Of a stretch of 64,000 bases of DNA, positions 46,214 to 57,118 are shown piece after piece. The translations under genes were made by a program, and so were the position numbers. Source of the DNA: Cinnamomum chago (taxonomy: Eukaryota; Streptophyta; Magnoliopsida; Laurales; Lauraceae). Where the stretch lies: NCBI GenBank assembly GCA_038049695.1, contig CP142458.1:43431501-43495500 (forward strand), in the 5' to 3' direction. The first letter of the stretch is position 1. Every line of letters begins with the position of its first letter. A model generated the notes under the pieces. The model worked only from the letters and a program-made list of their open reading frames with translations, searched no databases and was not told where the DNA came from.

Positions 46214-49074
46214 TGTTAGACCCCGACCTAGACCAACTCGACTAAGTGTGCGATTAGTATGTGTTTAGTCCTAAGTGGGTTTAGTTGTTTTTGGGTTAGA
46301 AATAATTAGTTTTAGTCTTGGTCATAGCTTTGGAAATTTTGAGAACGTTAGCATTAGTTAGGCACACTCAGGAAGGCCTGAGTGCACGTGTAAGTAAGCT
46401 TGGGAAGATCGTATCGGTCTCCGTGTGATTGTGATCTTGATTTCATTTGAATGATTTTTCTATGTGTTACAACTTTCGTCTTAGACTCATTCATGTTTGA
46501 AGCCCAAAAACCCAAGTTTTGGCCCAAAGTGGGTAAAATTGTCTTTTATGCACAAATCTGGACACAATTTTCGAGATCTCAAAACCATGTCAAAAATATA
46601 CTTTTTGGAAACTAGATATTTCGACGATCGTTTTATCCTTCTTCGTCGAAGTCATCCGAGGCCCTCAAGGTCATGTTTTTGTCATTTCAAGTTCAAGATA
46701 TTTGGGCCCCACTTGCAAGTGCCTTAAGTTAACTCATCTTTTTCCGCTCTTTACTCTTTTCATTCTAAAACCCAAATTCCTGCAATTTCTAAACCTAGGG
46801 CAAGGAAAACCCTTTTCTCTCTTCATCTTCATTTCCTCTTGCATGCTTTGGCTAGAGAGCTCCAAATAGAATTCCAAGCTTATCACCTTCTTCCTCTCCT
46901 TGCAAGATTTCCATTTGGTACCAATTTCTTGGAGCTTCGTGTGGAGCAAGCCCTTCATTTTCTTCTCTCTCTCTCTCTCTTGTTTGGCCATTGTTAGGTA
47001 AGAACTTCCACCCATAATTTTCATGGAGTTATATTGGTTCCTTAAGATCTTGTTTTTCAGTTGAAAACCCCTTTTTATGAAAATGGGTTCTTTGCTTTCA
47101 ATTGTGTTAAGTTTGGTATGGTTTTCTCTTGGGTTCTTGTAGTGTGGGATTAGCTTGAGTGAAGTGCTTGAGAAGAGTATTAGCATTGGTCAAGGTAAGT
47201 AATCTCTCTAGGAAATGATGTATGTGTACTTTGATTTCATTGTATTTAGAATTGTGCTTTTATTTTGTTTACAAGCTTCATGATTATGTTTTCATTGGAT
47301 TTGGATGCTTGAAATTGTGATAAATGAACCCTTGGTGAGCATGAAGGCTCAAGGGAATGTATGTGATTGATGGATGAGAGGAAGGAGAAAAATGTAGTGG
47401 AGGTTGTACAAGAGAAAGGCAGTTTCTGCACTCTGCGAGTTCAGGCAGAAGCTAATTCGCTCGAGCGACCCTTGGGTCCTGTAAAGCGACCAAGACTCTG
47501 TTTGATCCGAGCGCAGACAGAAAGCTGTCCGCTCGAGCGACCATAGGGTCCGCTCGAGCGAACTGCCCTCTGTATAATCTGGAGCAAGGCAAAGAGTTGT
47601 CTGTTCGAACGCACTTATTATCCGCTCGAACGAACTGTCTCGCTCGAGTGAAGTGTCATCACCTTATAAAGTCGCTCGAGCGAACCTGTCAGATTCAGGA
47701 GGAGAATTATTTCGTTGTGTATTTTCATGAAGATTGGAAAACGAGACTATGTTAAGGGTTTTGACTTGATATTGTGTAAATGGGACTTCGAAATGCAACC
47801 CAACTTCGGGGACACCAATTCTTATATATATTCCGACATTTGGAGTCTCAATTACACAAAGGTCAATTAGCAGCCATAACACATGCTTGTCAGATTTCGT
47901 GTTTGAATTCCGTTTTGGTACGATAAGTGCCATCGTGTACTAGTTTTGGATTTCAATTATAAGCTTGTTTTGAAGAATTGTTTCAAGAAAAAGGGGATCA
48001 CTTCCTAAGCGTGTTATGCATATTAATTATGCCTTGCTAGTCGTGTTCATCGTGTTTTGATAAGTGATTTCCCCCTTTTTTTACCTCGACATGCTTGATA
48101 GTGTTTCGCGTGTTTTGTGCATTCATGAATTAAGTAAACACCACCGAGCTTAGACTGCCCTTTTAGTTTGATCCACTGTCTGGGGGTCTTTAAACATGTG
48201 GACTGTCTGCAGACTAGTCGTGTGTTTATTACACATCGTGCGTGTCCGGTTCCACGGCCGGAATTCCAGTCTTTGTGGGAAATCGTGTCGTGCTTATATT
48301 ATGTATATCGTGCTTGTCGTGCGTGCTTGCTCTTTTCATTATATAAATGATAGAGAAAGGATGGGCTCTTTGTGGATGCTAACTATTCATGATATATTAT
48401 GTATTCATGCTAGTTTGTTTTTAGTACCTCGGTTTTTTTTGTATTCTCGAAAATGTATTTCAGTCATTGTAGTATTTCAAATTAGAGAATTACTTATATG
48501 TTTTCTTAAAACGTTATTGTTTCATGCTTGTACCTAAATTGATTACCTGCCAAACCGTTGTGTTTGACCCATGTTTGTTGGTGCCCAGATGCAGGAGACG
48601 TTACCTTTGAGGAGGAGCGTCAGGAGGAGGCTTGTGAGCTAACCCCTGTGAGAGAGTGGCAGCCCGATGATGTCATCTAGACGTCGGGATGGTTTTTGAG
48701 TCTCGTCAACTTTTGTCTTAGGGTTTCTGGAATTATTTTGGAAAATTGTATTGGCCTTTGTTGGCCTCTTATGGGTTGTAACCAAACTTAAAGTACTTTT
48801 GAATTAGTCACTTAACTTGAATATTAATGGGAATGCCATGTTAGCTTCTTTCTTTGATACTATGTCTTGTTATTAATTGTGATAGCACTTAAATATTTTG
48901 TTGGTGCTTATCTTGGTGCGTTTTGCCACAAGCTTCCGCATACTTGATCGTGTGAGGCAGAATCCGCGTGTCTTTGGGAATCCTCACCGCGGGAACCTGT
49001 GGGAAAGCAAAATCTTCAATAGTAATTGTAACATTTACGTCGCGGGCCCGGGGTCCCGTTCCGGGGTCGCGACA
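46214..49074 (+). repeat. C 3' LTR
   Basis: 2,861 bp from TGTTAGACCCCGACC to GGGGTCGCGACA. Shares with B the conserved block (46596-46661), donor AAG|GTAAGT (47195), palindrome cassette (47455-47690) and acidic frame (48591-48680). A CT-repeat lies near 46963-46980. Confidence 0.88.
48591..48680 (+). CDS. C LTR acidic short reading frame
   Basis: AGDVTFEEERQEEACELTPVREWQPDDVI-stop. It aligns without gaps to the B frame from EEE to the stop, sharing E, P, EW and DDV positions although the DNA has diverged. Acceptor-like GTGCCCAG precedes it. Confidence 0.4.
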   Translation, partial: AGDVTFEEERQEEACELTPVREWQPDDVI

Positions 49075-51130
49075 AAAACAATCACTCTAAAATGGATTTA
49101 AAAATATAACTACTAGGAAATATCCAAATTAGAGCTATCCATGATAAAATGGGGTTTATTAATCATAGTATCAATCAATTTAACTATGAAAAACATATGC
49201 TATGAAAGTTTTGAAAACATTTCATTCAATCAATAAATATGACTATTAATGTGCAAGATGAGTGAAATGAAATTCAAACATGAAGCCAACCTCAACTAAT
49301 AATCAACCAAGATTAAGAATACATAAACATGGTGATCATAAGATTTACCTATATGAGCAAGAGAGGTGGCAAACATGAAAATTATGATGCTAATGGAGTG
49401 TGACATGGAACAAATATATTACTATTAAGTTCAATCCAATGTACACAAGGTTTATCACATTCACAAGAAATCAAATCAATCGAAAATTATACCAATTGAA
49501 ACCAATTGAATTTGACAACATGATAAAGAGCAAGAATGTGGCAAACACAAAATTCCATCAAGCATCATAAATGGATATTCATCACTTTTAAAGATATAAC
49601 TAATGAGCATAGTGATGAACAAGGTAAATTGCAATGCAAAAGGATATAACTTTGTAATGCATGCAATTTTCAAAGTGACTAAATCATATGAATACAACAA
49701 CTAAGATATCCATCAAACATATAGATATACGAGGGATGGATTTCAAAGAGTTTCATATGATCAAGATCACTACTAGGAAGTTGAAACATGTATAAGGATG
49801 AAATCACTTAGAGAATATACATGAATCAACATCATAACCATCCAAAAAGAAATTACTAGAAGGCATAGAGGATGGATTTGAATTCTAGTATGGTTTCTAC
49901 AAATATAACTAAGATCACAACCATACATAGAACGATTTGACATTTACATAGAGATGATCAATCAACACTCAAGATCTAACTCATACCATATCATCCATAA
50001 AGAATATAACTATGCAAGCACAAGAAGGTATGGAGTTAGAGGGACATCATGGATCGCATAAAGATGAAGAAGGATCAGATATATGGATATACCTATTAAG
50101 AACAATGGATTAATTCCAATTCATCTAAAATGATCCATTAATCTATCATGCAACGTCTCCACTCTTAGCAAATGTACTAAGCTTACAATGCAATGGAAAA
50201 TGGCTATGAGGTTTATACCAAATGAACTTAGCACATTAAATCACATATGTACTTATTAGGCTCAAATGATAATAAAACAAAAGATTTAACTATAAAGCAC
50301 ATAAACAATCATCAATTTGCATTAATGAAAATATATATCAAGTTAGGCACAAACATGCAAATCAATGAAACCATATCCAGCCATGCAATGTAAGACATCA
50401 AAAACAATTTGCATAAAAAGAATGTAACTAAATGAGCAAAGATGCAAATTGTTTGTAAAAATTATTTCCTTCCAAATGATATAATCATAATTAAGCACAA
50501 GGAAATAAATTCAAGGAAAATGCTTCTATAAATACAACCAATAAAGCTTAGAACATTTTCCAAAGTTTTTCAAATCACTACAATATTTAAATTTCCGACA
50601 AAGAATCATTTATAGAATTATGAGCAAGTGATTTTGAAAAACAAGAAGTGTACTATTGTAAATTTTCAATTTGTATTCTAAAAATGACAATAGACACTTG
50701 AACACATATTTTCCATACCAAGAAATATAACTTGAAACTCAATGGAAAACTTAAATTGCTTCAAATCATTTGATTTACAAAAAGATCTAACTATGACATT
50801 CATCAAATGATTTTCCAACATCAATTGATCATGAAAAATCTAGCTAAGAAAGCTTTTGTAATCACAATCAATTGATCATGAATACATATTCACTACAAGA
50901 GATATAACTATATGAACAAAATGCAAATCCATCATGAAAATATTGCAATCAAAGGATTTTGAAAACCATGAGATATGACTTAAAAGCTCATGAAGACAAA
51001 ATCAAATGATCACAAAGAAACATTGCATTTTAAAAGATGTGACTATAAAGAAACAAAATGCAAATGTAACAATGACCAACAAATAGATTTAACTATAAAG
51101 GATAGGTTGGTCTAGAGAGGTTCAAGGCCT
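49075..51130 (-). other. A6 hairpin array (longest version)
   Basis: Includes units seen only partly elsewhere: AACTCATACC/GGTATGGAGTT near 50019-50060 around AAGAATATAACTAT; CAATTTGCAT/ATGCAAATTG near 50408-50448; TTATTTCCTT/AAGGAAATAA near 50462-50511; GGAAAATG/CATTTTCC near 50515-50563; TTTTCCAT/ATGGAAAA near 50710-50748; AATCATTTGAT 50764-50774 with ATCAAATGATT 50802-50812. Confidence 0.75.
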
Positions 51131-51403
51131 TAAGGTTAGTCTAAATGTGTACCAATGAAGATTCACCTAAGGTCTTGAAAAGGAAGTCCCTGAGAGTTCA
51201 CTTCAGGACTCACCAACTCTTGGAGATATAACTTGAAAAAGTCTTAGAGTGGTGCAATGATACAGTGGGGAAATTTCATTTTCAATCATAGTGGAAATCA
51301 TTACAAAGATGTGCAATAAAACACAACACTAGGGTTCTAATCTAGAAAGGATCAACTCCGGGTTGTTAAGCCCTAAAATGGAGTAACCTCGCTCTGAACC
51401 AAT
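51131..51403 (-). other. A6 gag/leader remnant
   Basis: About 270 bp resembling the ends of the A gag region (GCCTTAAGGT, CACCTAAGGTCTTG), then a leader with no useful ORF. A primer-like GCTCTGAACCAAT ends it. The subfamily keeps LTR and hairpins but essentially no protein. Confidence 0.6.
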
Positions 51404-53308
51404 TGAAAGTCCGGGGATCCGAACCCTAGAGGGGGGGTGAATAGGGTGAGCTTCAATTATGACCAGTTTTAATCAATTTTAACTTCTTTAAATTAAACTA
51501 GTCACAAGTGATGATTATCAAACAAAATGCGAAAGCTTAATAAAAACAATCACCACAAAGCAAGCACCATCACACAAGGATTTATAGTGGTTCGGCCTCA
51601 ATGCCTACATCCACTACCGGCTTGTGATCCAACACCCCACCGGATTTCCACTATTTATGCTTTTCAATAGGCTAAGCAATAACCTTTACAATGATGTTTT
51701 TCAAGGCTTAACATCAACCTATACACTTTGCTTTTCTTAGGCTAAGCAATAACCTCTTCAACCAATGGTTGGTTATCTCTCTAAGTAGTGTCTAAAATAC
51801 ACTTGATGGAGATACAATTTAGCTCATTACAATGCCTCTTAATTAGGCGGATATAGAAGTGAAAAACTAATTCATACACACACACTATGAATGCAAAGAT
51901 GAATGCTCAATGTGTATGTATGATGTCCTCAATCATTTTTAAAATGAAAGCTCATAAATGTATGCCTAAGGCTTTTGAAAGCTTTAGCTCATAAAAATAT
52001 TTCTGATTGAGGTAAGAATGCTAATCACATGTTAAAAATAACTTGTAAAAGATATACATTTTTATCCTAAACAAGTTGTGAAATTCTAAGTACAAAACAT
52101 GTGATGCATAGGGATGTCAATCAAATTATCAATGAAGCTCAATATGTGTATGCTATAAGCATAAAACATAAAAAATAGATTTGATTGAAAATAGGGGACA
52201 AATCATATGTAATTATAAAATCAACTTGAAAATGATATACCTATCAAAGAAAAGCAAGTTGTGAAACTTTAAAACAAAGTTACATATGATTTGTAAAGAT
52301 GTTGAATCCAAAATATAAGATATATTTGAAAGTGATTTTCTTATGATGAAAAAAAACAACCATAGATTCAACCAAGTATAGGAATCATGTTACATATAAT
52401 TTCAAAGATTCTTTCACTAACATGATTTACTTAGATTTACCAATTAAAGTACTACTTGGATTGAATCAATGGTGATGCATCCAAAACAATCAATCAATTC
52501 AAAACATAAACATGTTAAGGATACAACAAATCATAGTTTATCAAGCTACAAAAGATTTACCAAAAATAAAGCAAAGTATGAAAACATATGATTAAGAAAA
52601 AGTAAAGCTTACTTACAGATTTAACTTCATTAATCCAAGCTTTAGCTTTCCTAATGACCCCTTTCATCCCTTAGCTCATTCCCCTTTCATTGGCCTCAAA
52701 ACCTCTCAAGGAGGGCCTTGAAATTGCTAACTTCCGGGAAAGGAATGAACTAGTATCTATAGCCAAAAACAACCCAAGGGCTCTTCCCCGGTCGACCTGG
52801 CCCTTCCTCGGTCGACCTGGCCTTCACAACGGTCAAAAAACAGACCGTTTGAAAAAGGGCTAACGGCTATTTCCCGGTCGACCCGCAATGAGCTCGGTCG
52901 ATCGAGCCCACTGCGGGTCGACCTGGCCTGGGACCAAAATTCCCTATAATTGCATATTTTTGCATATTTCAAAGTCTATTCAAGAGGGAACTCTTAGGCC
53001 ACTAAATGAAGCTTGAAAACATGTTTTAAATCATTCTAAGGGTTTTAAAACGTGAAACATAAAAAGCCTAAAAAGATTTGAAAGATTAAACCATAGGCTT
53101 GCTTGATTTTCTAAAACTCCTTTTCAAAACTAATTACATCCAAGATTAAAAAAAATCATGCATAAATCAATATTTCTTCAAGTCTAAAAACCAATGCATG
53201 TAAAAATCAAGATTTCAAGATTTTCTAAAACAATGCATATGTGTGTAAATCAAATGATGCTAGAATGATAATGCATCCATCAAATTGCAATACACAAAAT
53301 TCCTATCA
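51404..53308 (-). repeat. A6/A7 shared LTR
   Basis: 1,905 bp, TGAAAGTCCGGGG to AATTCCTATCA. Holds two related double-stem hairpins: ATCACATGT/ACATGTGAT (52024-52032, 52097-52105) and ATCATATGT/ACATATGAT (52202-52210, 52282-52290). U3 has CGGTCGACC palindromes (52788-52925) and GCTAACGGCTA (52859-52869). Confidence 0.85.
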
Positions 53309-53900
53309 ATCTCCCCCTTTGCAATTTGATGGAAACTTACTCACCACTGAATATTACACACTAAGTCTTCAGCTCCCCCTAAGCTGGATAACTCTTGAAA
53401 TCTCTTGGATGCTTTGTTTCTTAGCTTGGGCTCTTGGACTTTTTCTTCATTCTTCATGATGCTTGGAGCTTGATCATTCTTCAAGCTTTCTTTTCATCTT
53501 TCCTTCTTTATGGCCAAGCATCTTCTTTAGCTTCCGAGCTTTCTTCTTTCACCTCTCCCCCTTTGACCATGCCTCTCTCTCTCTCCCTTTGGCAAGATAT
53601 GCATTCTCTCCCCCTGTAGAAGATCATACAATATCTCCCCTTAGGAAGCTTGGACATTCTCTTCCCCTTTTGAGAACTTGAATGCTCTCTCCCCCTTTGC
53701 CATTAAATTGCAAAGGTACCTACACACATGAAACAAGGAAAATACATTTTAGAAGCACATGTTAACAAAAGAAATTGAAAATGAAATACATAACAGGTTA
53801 CCATGTATGGAAGTTATCTCTAAGGGTTCAAAGCCAGTCTAAAGGTCAATTTGATCAAAACTAATACTTCCTATGAAGGTTTACACTCCCCCTCAATCCA
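53309..53900 (-). other. A7 PPT and multi-PPT zone
   Basis: ATCTCCCCCTTTGC at 53309 plus CTCCCC tracts near 53373, 53565, 53607, 53634, 53689 and 53888. The PPT hairpin arm TTTGCAATTTGATGG is kept. Confidence 0.78.
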
Positions 53901-55036
53901 TTCTCTCCTTTTGTCAACATGTTGACTAAGATTTAACTATTTGGTGCAAGAAGAAGATGGTTTTACCAATTGAGGGTCAACTACTTCAAGAAAAGGATTA
54001 GATTCGTTTAACTATAGAGCACAATATGATCAAATTAGCAAAAGAGAGCAAGGTCAAGGAAAAAAGCGATCATGGATACCAATTGGAAAAGCAAAGAATA
54101 CCAATTGAGATTCAAAGATAAGTCTATTAAAACAATCACTCTAAAATGGATTTAAAAATATAACTACTAGGAAATATCCAAATTAGAGTTATCCATGATA
54201 AAATGGGGTTTATTAATCATAGCATCAATCAATTTAACTATGAAAAACATATGCTATGAAAGTTTTGAAAACATTTCATTCAATCAATAAATATGACTAT
54301 TAATGTGCAAGATGAGTGAAATGAAATTCAAACATGAAGCCAACCTCAACTAATAATCAACCAAGATTATGAATACATAAACATGGTGATCATAAGATTT
54401 ACCTATATGAGCAAGAGAGGTGGCAAACATGAAAATTATGATGCTAATGGAGTGTGACATGGAACAAATATATTACTATTAAGTTCAATCCAATGTACAC
54501 AAGGTTTATCACATTCACAAGAAATCAAATCAATCAAAAATTATACCAATTGAAACCAATTGAATTTGACAACATGATAAAGAGCAAGAATGTGGCAAAC
54601 ACAAAATTCCATCAAGCATCATAAATGGATATTCATCACTTTTAAAGATATAACTAATGAGCATAGTGATGAACAAGGTAAATTGCAATGCAAAAGGATA
54701 TAACTTTGTAATGCATGCAATTTTCAAAGTGACTAAATCATATGAATACAACAACTAAGATATCCATCAAACATATAGATATACAAGGGATGGATTTCAA
54801 AGAGTTTCATATGATCAAGATCACTACTATGAAGTTGAAACATGTATAAGGATGGAATCACTTAGAGAATGAATCAACATCATAACCATCCAAAAAGAAA
54901 TGACTAGAAGGCATAGAGGATGAATTTGAATTCTAGTATGGTTTCTACAAATATAACTAAGATCACAACCATACATAGAACGATTTGACATTTGCATAGA
55001 GAGGATCAATCAACACTCAAGATCTAACTCATACCT
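53901..55036 (-). other. A7 hairpin array, cut by the Tat element
   Basis: Near copy of 49075-50000 plus the PPT-proximal units. Stops at CTCATACC, where the intact A6 copy continues. Confidence 0.75.
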
Positions 55037-55189
55037 TGGGGGGTGGCCCCCCAAGGGGCTTCAATCACCTTGTAGTGTTGGTTGCTGCAGAGTTTTCTTG
55101 AAGGAGCAGGGTTGTAGAGATTTCTCCGAGGATTTTTGAATGATTTTCTGGCGATTTTTCGGGATCCCTTTCCCTTGGAATGACCCTCC

Positions 55190-55197
55190 TATTTATA
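55190..55197 (-). promoter_or_regulatory. Tat LTR TATA box
   Basis: Minus strand reads CCTATAAATAGGAGG, a strong plant TATA context. Confidence 0.6.
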
Positions 55198-56155
55198 GGC
55201 CTTTGGTAGCCATTTAGGAGAGTTTATGAGCATTGATTTGTATTAATGCTCATAATGGAAGGAGTTGCAAGTTTTAATTTACTTGTTTTGTAACTCCTTT
55301 TTCTTGGCTTCTGATTGGCCGGTGGAGGATAATGGGCATTTAGTTGCCTTTAATCTCCATGATGAGGGGAGTTTCATGGTTTTAATGCCATGAATACTTG
55401 GATTTGTAACTCCCATTTGCTTGCTTTTGATTGGGCCGTTCAAAATAATGAGTTAATGACCGCATTAACTTGCCATAAACGGGTCATTTAACTTCATTAA
55501 TTGATTGCCCGGGCGCTTGAAGAGTCGCGGGCCGTGCCGCGTCCTTTGAGATTCTTCTTGCGATGATCACCAATGGACCCACATGCTATTTGATGTCGGA
55601 TGGTGATCCAATTTCAAACATTGGTTGATGTCAGCGGGCCAGCAACATCTGTCCAGTCGATTTCGTGATCGGGCGGGCAGAAAGTGTGCTTTCTTGGTTA
55701 GCCGTTTGGCAATTTTGAGGCGTGCGATGATGATCACATGCTTTTGATGGTAGATCTGAGATGTTGGCGAAGATCAGCTGATTCCGAGCACCAAAAATCA
55801 GATTTTCAGAAAATCACAGGGGCCAATCAACTCGGAACGCGAAAGAAACCCGAAAAACGGGGTTTTTGGGCGAGGTCCGGCGGCCCGGAGTTCCATGGTC
55901 GCCGGCAACCATGGGGCCGGCGACCATGGGCCATGGCCCATTTTCGGTCGCCGTTTCTCCGCCGTTTTTCATCCTTTTTCGCTTCTGTTTTCTTCTGCAT
56001 TTTTCTTGGGATTCCCTCTCATTTATTGGTTGGATTTCCCTCAAGAAAACCTGACGAGAATCCATGCAAATCAGATCGCAAAGTTTCCTATTTTCCGGAA
56101 AAGCCGAAGACTTTGCCGTGGAGAACTGCCGATTTTTTGTCAAGCGTCGAAACTA

Positions 56156-57000
56156 GGTCAAACGATGTCAGAACAGCCTGAAATTCGACGTGTAGCTTCT
56201 TGAGCAATAGACAAGACCAACCATAGGCTTTTGTTTGAGTTTTGAAGCCGTTTGGGGGCCCGCAAATGCTTGACTTGATTTCACTGCGAGGGAAATGCCG
56301 AGCTTTGACTTTTGGTCAAACGATGTCTGATTGACCTAAACTTCGACGTGTGACTCCCTTATCAGTAGATAAGACCAACCATAGGCTTTCGTTTCAGTTT
56401 TGAAGCTGTTTGGGGTCATGCAAACACTTGCCTTTGTTTCACCGCGAGGGAAATGTCGAGCTTTGACTTCTGGTCAAACGATGTCCGATTGACTTGAAAT
56501 TCGACGGGGAGCCTACTGGAGTCATTTTGAGATGATCCACAAGCTCCGAATTGGGTGCCATGGTCCCAGGGTGCTCTGCCGCCGGTAGGCTTAATTTTGT
56601 TCCCGAGCATCGAAAGTGGGTCAAACGTTGTCAGAATGACCTGAAATTTGATGCGCAGCCCTTTGGAGGTATGCAGAAGCCGCCCATGTGCTCCGTTTGA
56701 TGAGTGATGGCCCTGGTAGTTCTCGCTACCTAAGGGCTTGATTTTGCTGTTCGAGAGTTGACGGAGGGTCAAACGGTGTCGGTTTGACTTGAAACTTGAC
56801 ATGGAGCCTTTTGGAGGTATTTTGTAACCATCCGTAGGCTCTGATCGAAGATTTGGGGTCTTCGACACTGTCGCCGCCGGGAGCTGCTGCTTAGCTGTTG
56901 GAGAAGTGAAGCTAGGCCAAATGATGTCGGAATGGCCCGAAACTTCATGTGTACCCCTCTTTTGGTTGTTTTGAATGACCTTGCAGTTTTTTGTTTGATT
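56156..57000 (-). repeat. Six degenerate ~150-bp repeats in the Tat LTR
   Basis: GGTCAAACGATGTC...TTGACCTGAAATTCGACG recurs near 56158, 56314, 56473, 56618, 56767 and 56914, with spacings of about 156, 159, 145, 149 and 147 bp. The first two units also share a CAACCATAGGCTTT...CCGCGAGGGAAATG stretch. Confidence 0.75.
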
Positions 57001-57118
57001 CTGACAAGATCTGATGCTTGAAGTGGCGTCTGCCTATTTTTGGTAGGATGCGGCTCCATGTAGCTTTTGGTGTGAAGAGGCAAAGTGACATTTTTGGTGT
57101 CAGCAAATGCCCCCTCGA

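Larger units (their letters stand above)
30281..49074 (+). mobile_element. Element C: Tekay-type chromovirus, fragmentary, with A4/B4/A5 nested
   Basis: LTR fragment (30281-30687), reverse transcriptase piece (30688-31115), a 12.8-kb nested insertion with duplication AGCGT, the rest of pol (43899-46200), PPT and full 3' LTR. The gag-protease half is absent. LTR pieces differ by several percent, so it is the oldest Gypsy here. Its right end abuts family A internal sequence (49075), so it sits in A6. Confidence 0.85.
49075..55036 (-). mobile_element. A6/A7: tandem internal-LTR-internal block of a near gag-less A subfamily
   Basis: Order on the plus strand: hairpin array (49075-51130), short gag/leader remnant, degenerate primer site (near 51391-51403), one LTR (51404-53308), PPT and multi-PPT, then a second hairpin array cut at 55036. 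49075-50000 and 54128-55036 are near duplicates (about 1.3% by eye), so the block is an LTR-mediated tandem of one element. C interrupts the left end; the Tat element cuts the right. Confidence 0.8.
55037..57105 (-). repeat. Tat 3' LTR (ends proposed)
   Basis: Proposed ends: TGCTGACACC after the purine tract at 57118-57106, and ...CCCCCCA at 55037 where A7 is cut. Minus-strand TATAAATA at 55197-55190 supports an LTR promoter about 150 bp from the 3' end. The end folds as TGGGGGG/CCCCCCA (55037-55053). Length about 2.07 kb. The other LTR is outside the window, so the ends are not confirmed. Confidence 0.55.

Noticed and set aside
48196-48537. 113-codon ORF in the C 3' LTR
   Set aside because: Lies within the predicted leader intron, has no recognisable motif and no counterpart in B LTRs.
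55738-56203. Three overlapping plus-strand ORFs of 62-147 codons
   Set aside because: They are antisense inside the Tat LTR, overlap each other in different frames and show no motif. GC-rich sequence explains the open frames.
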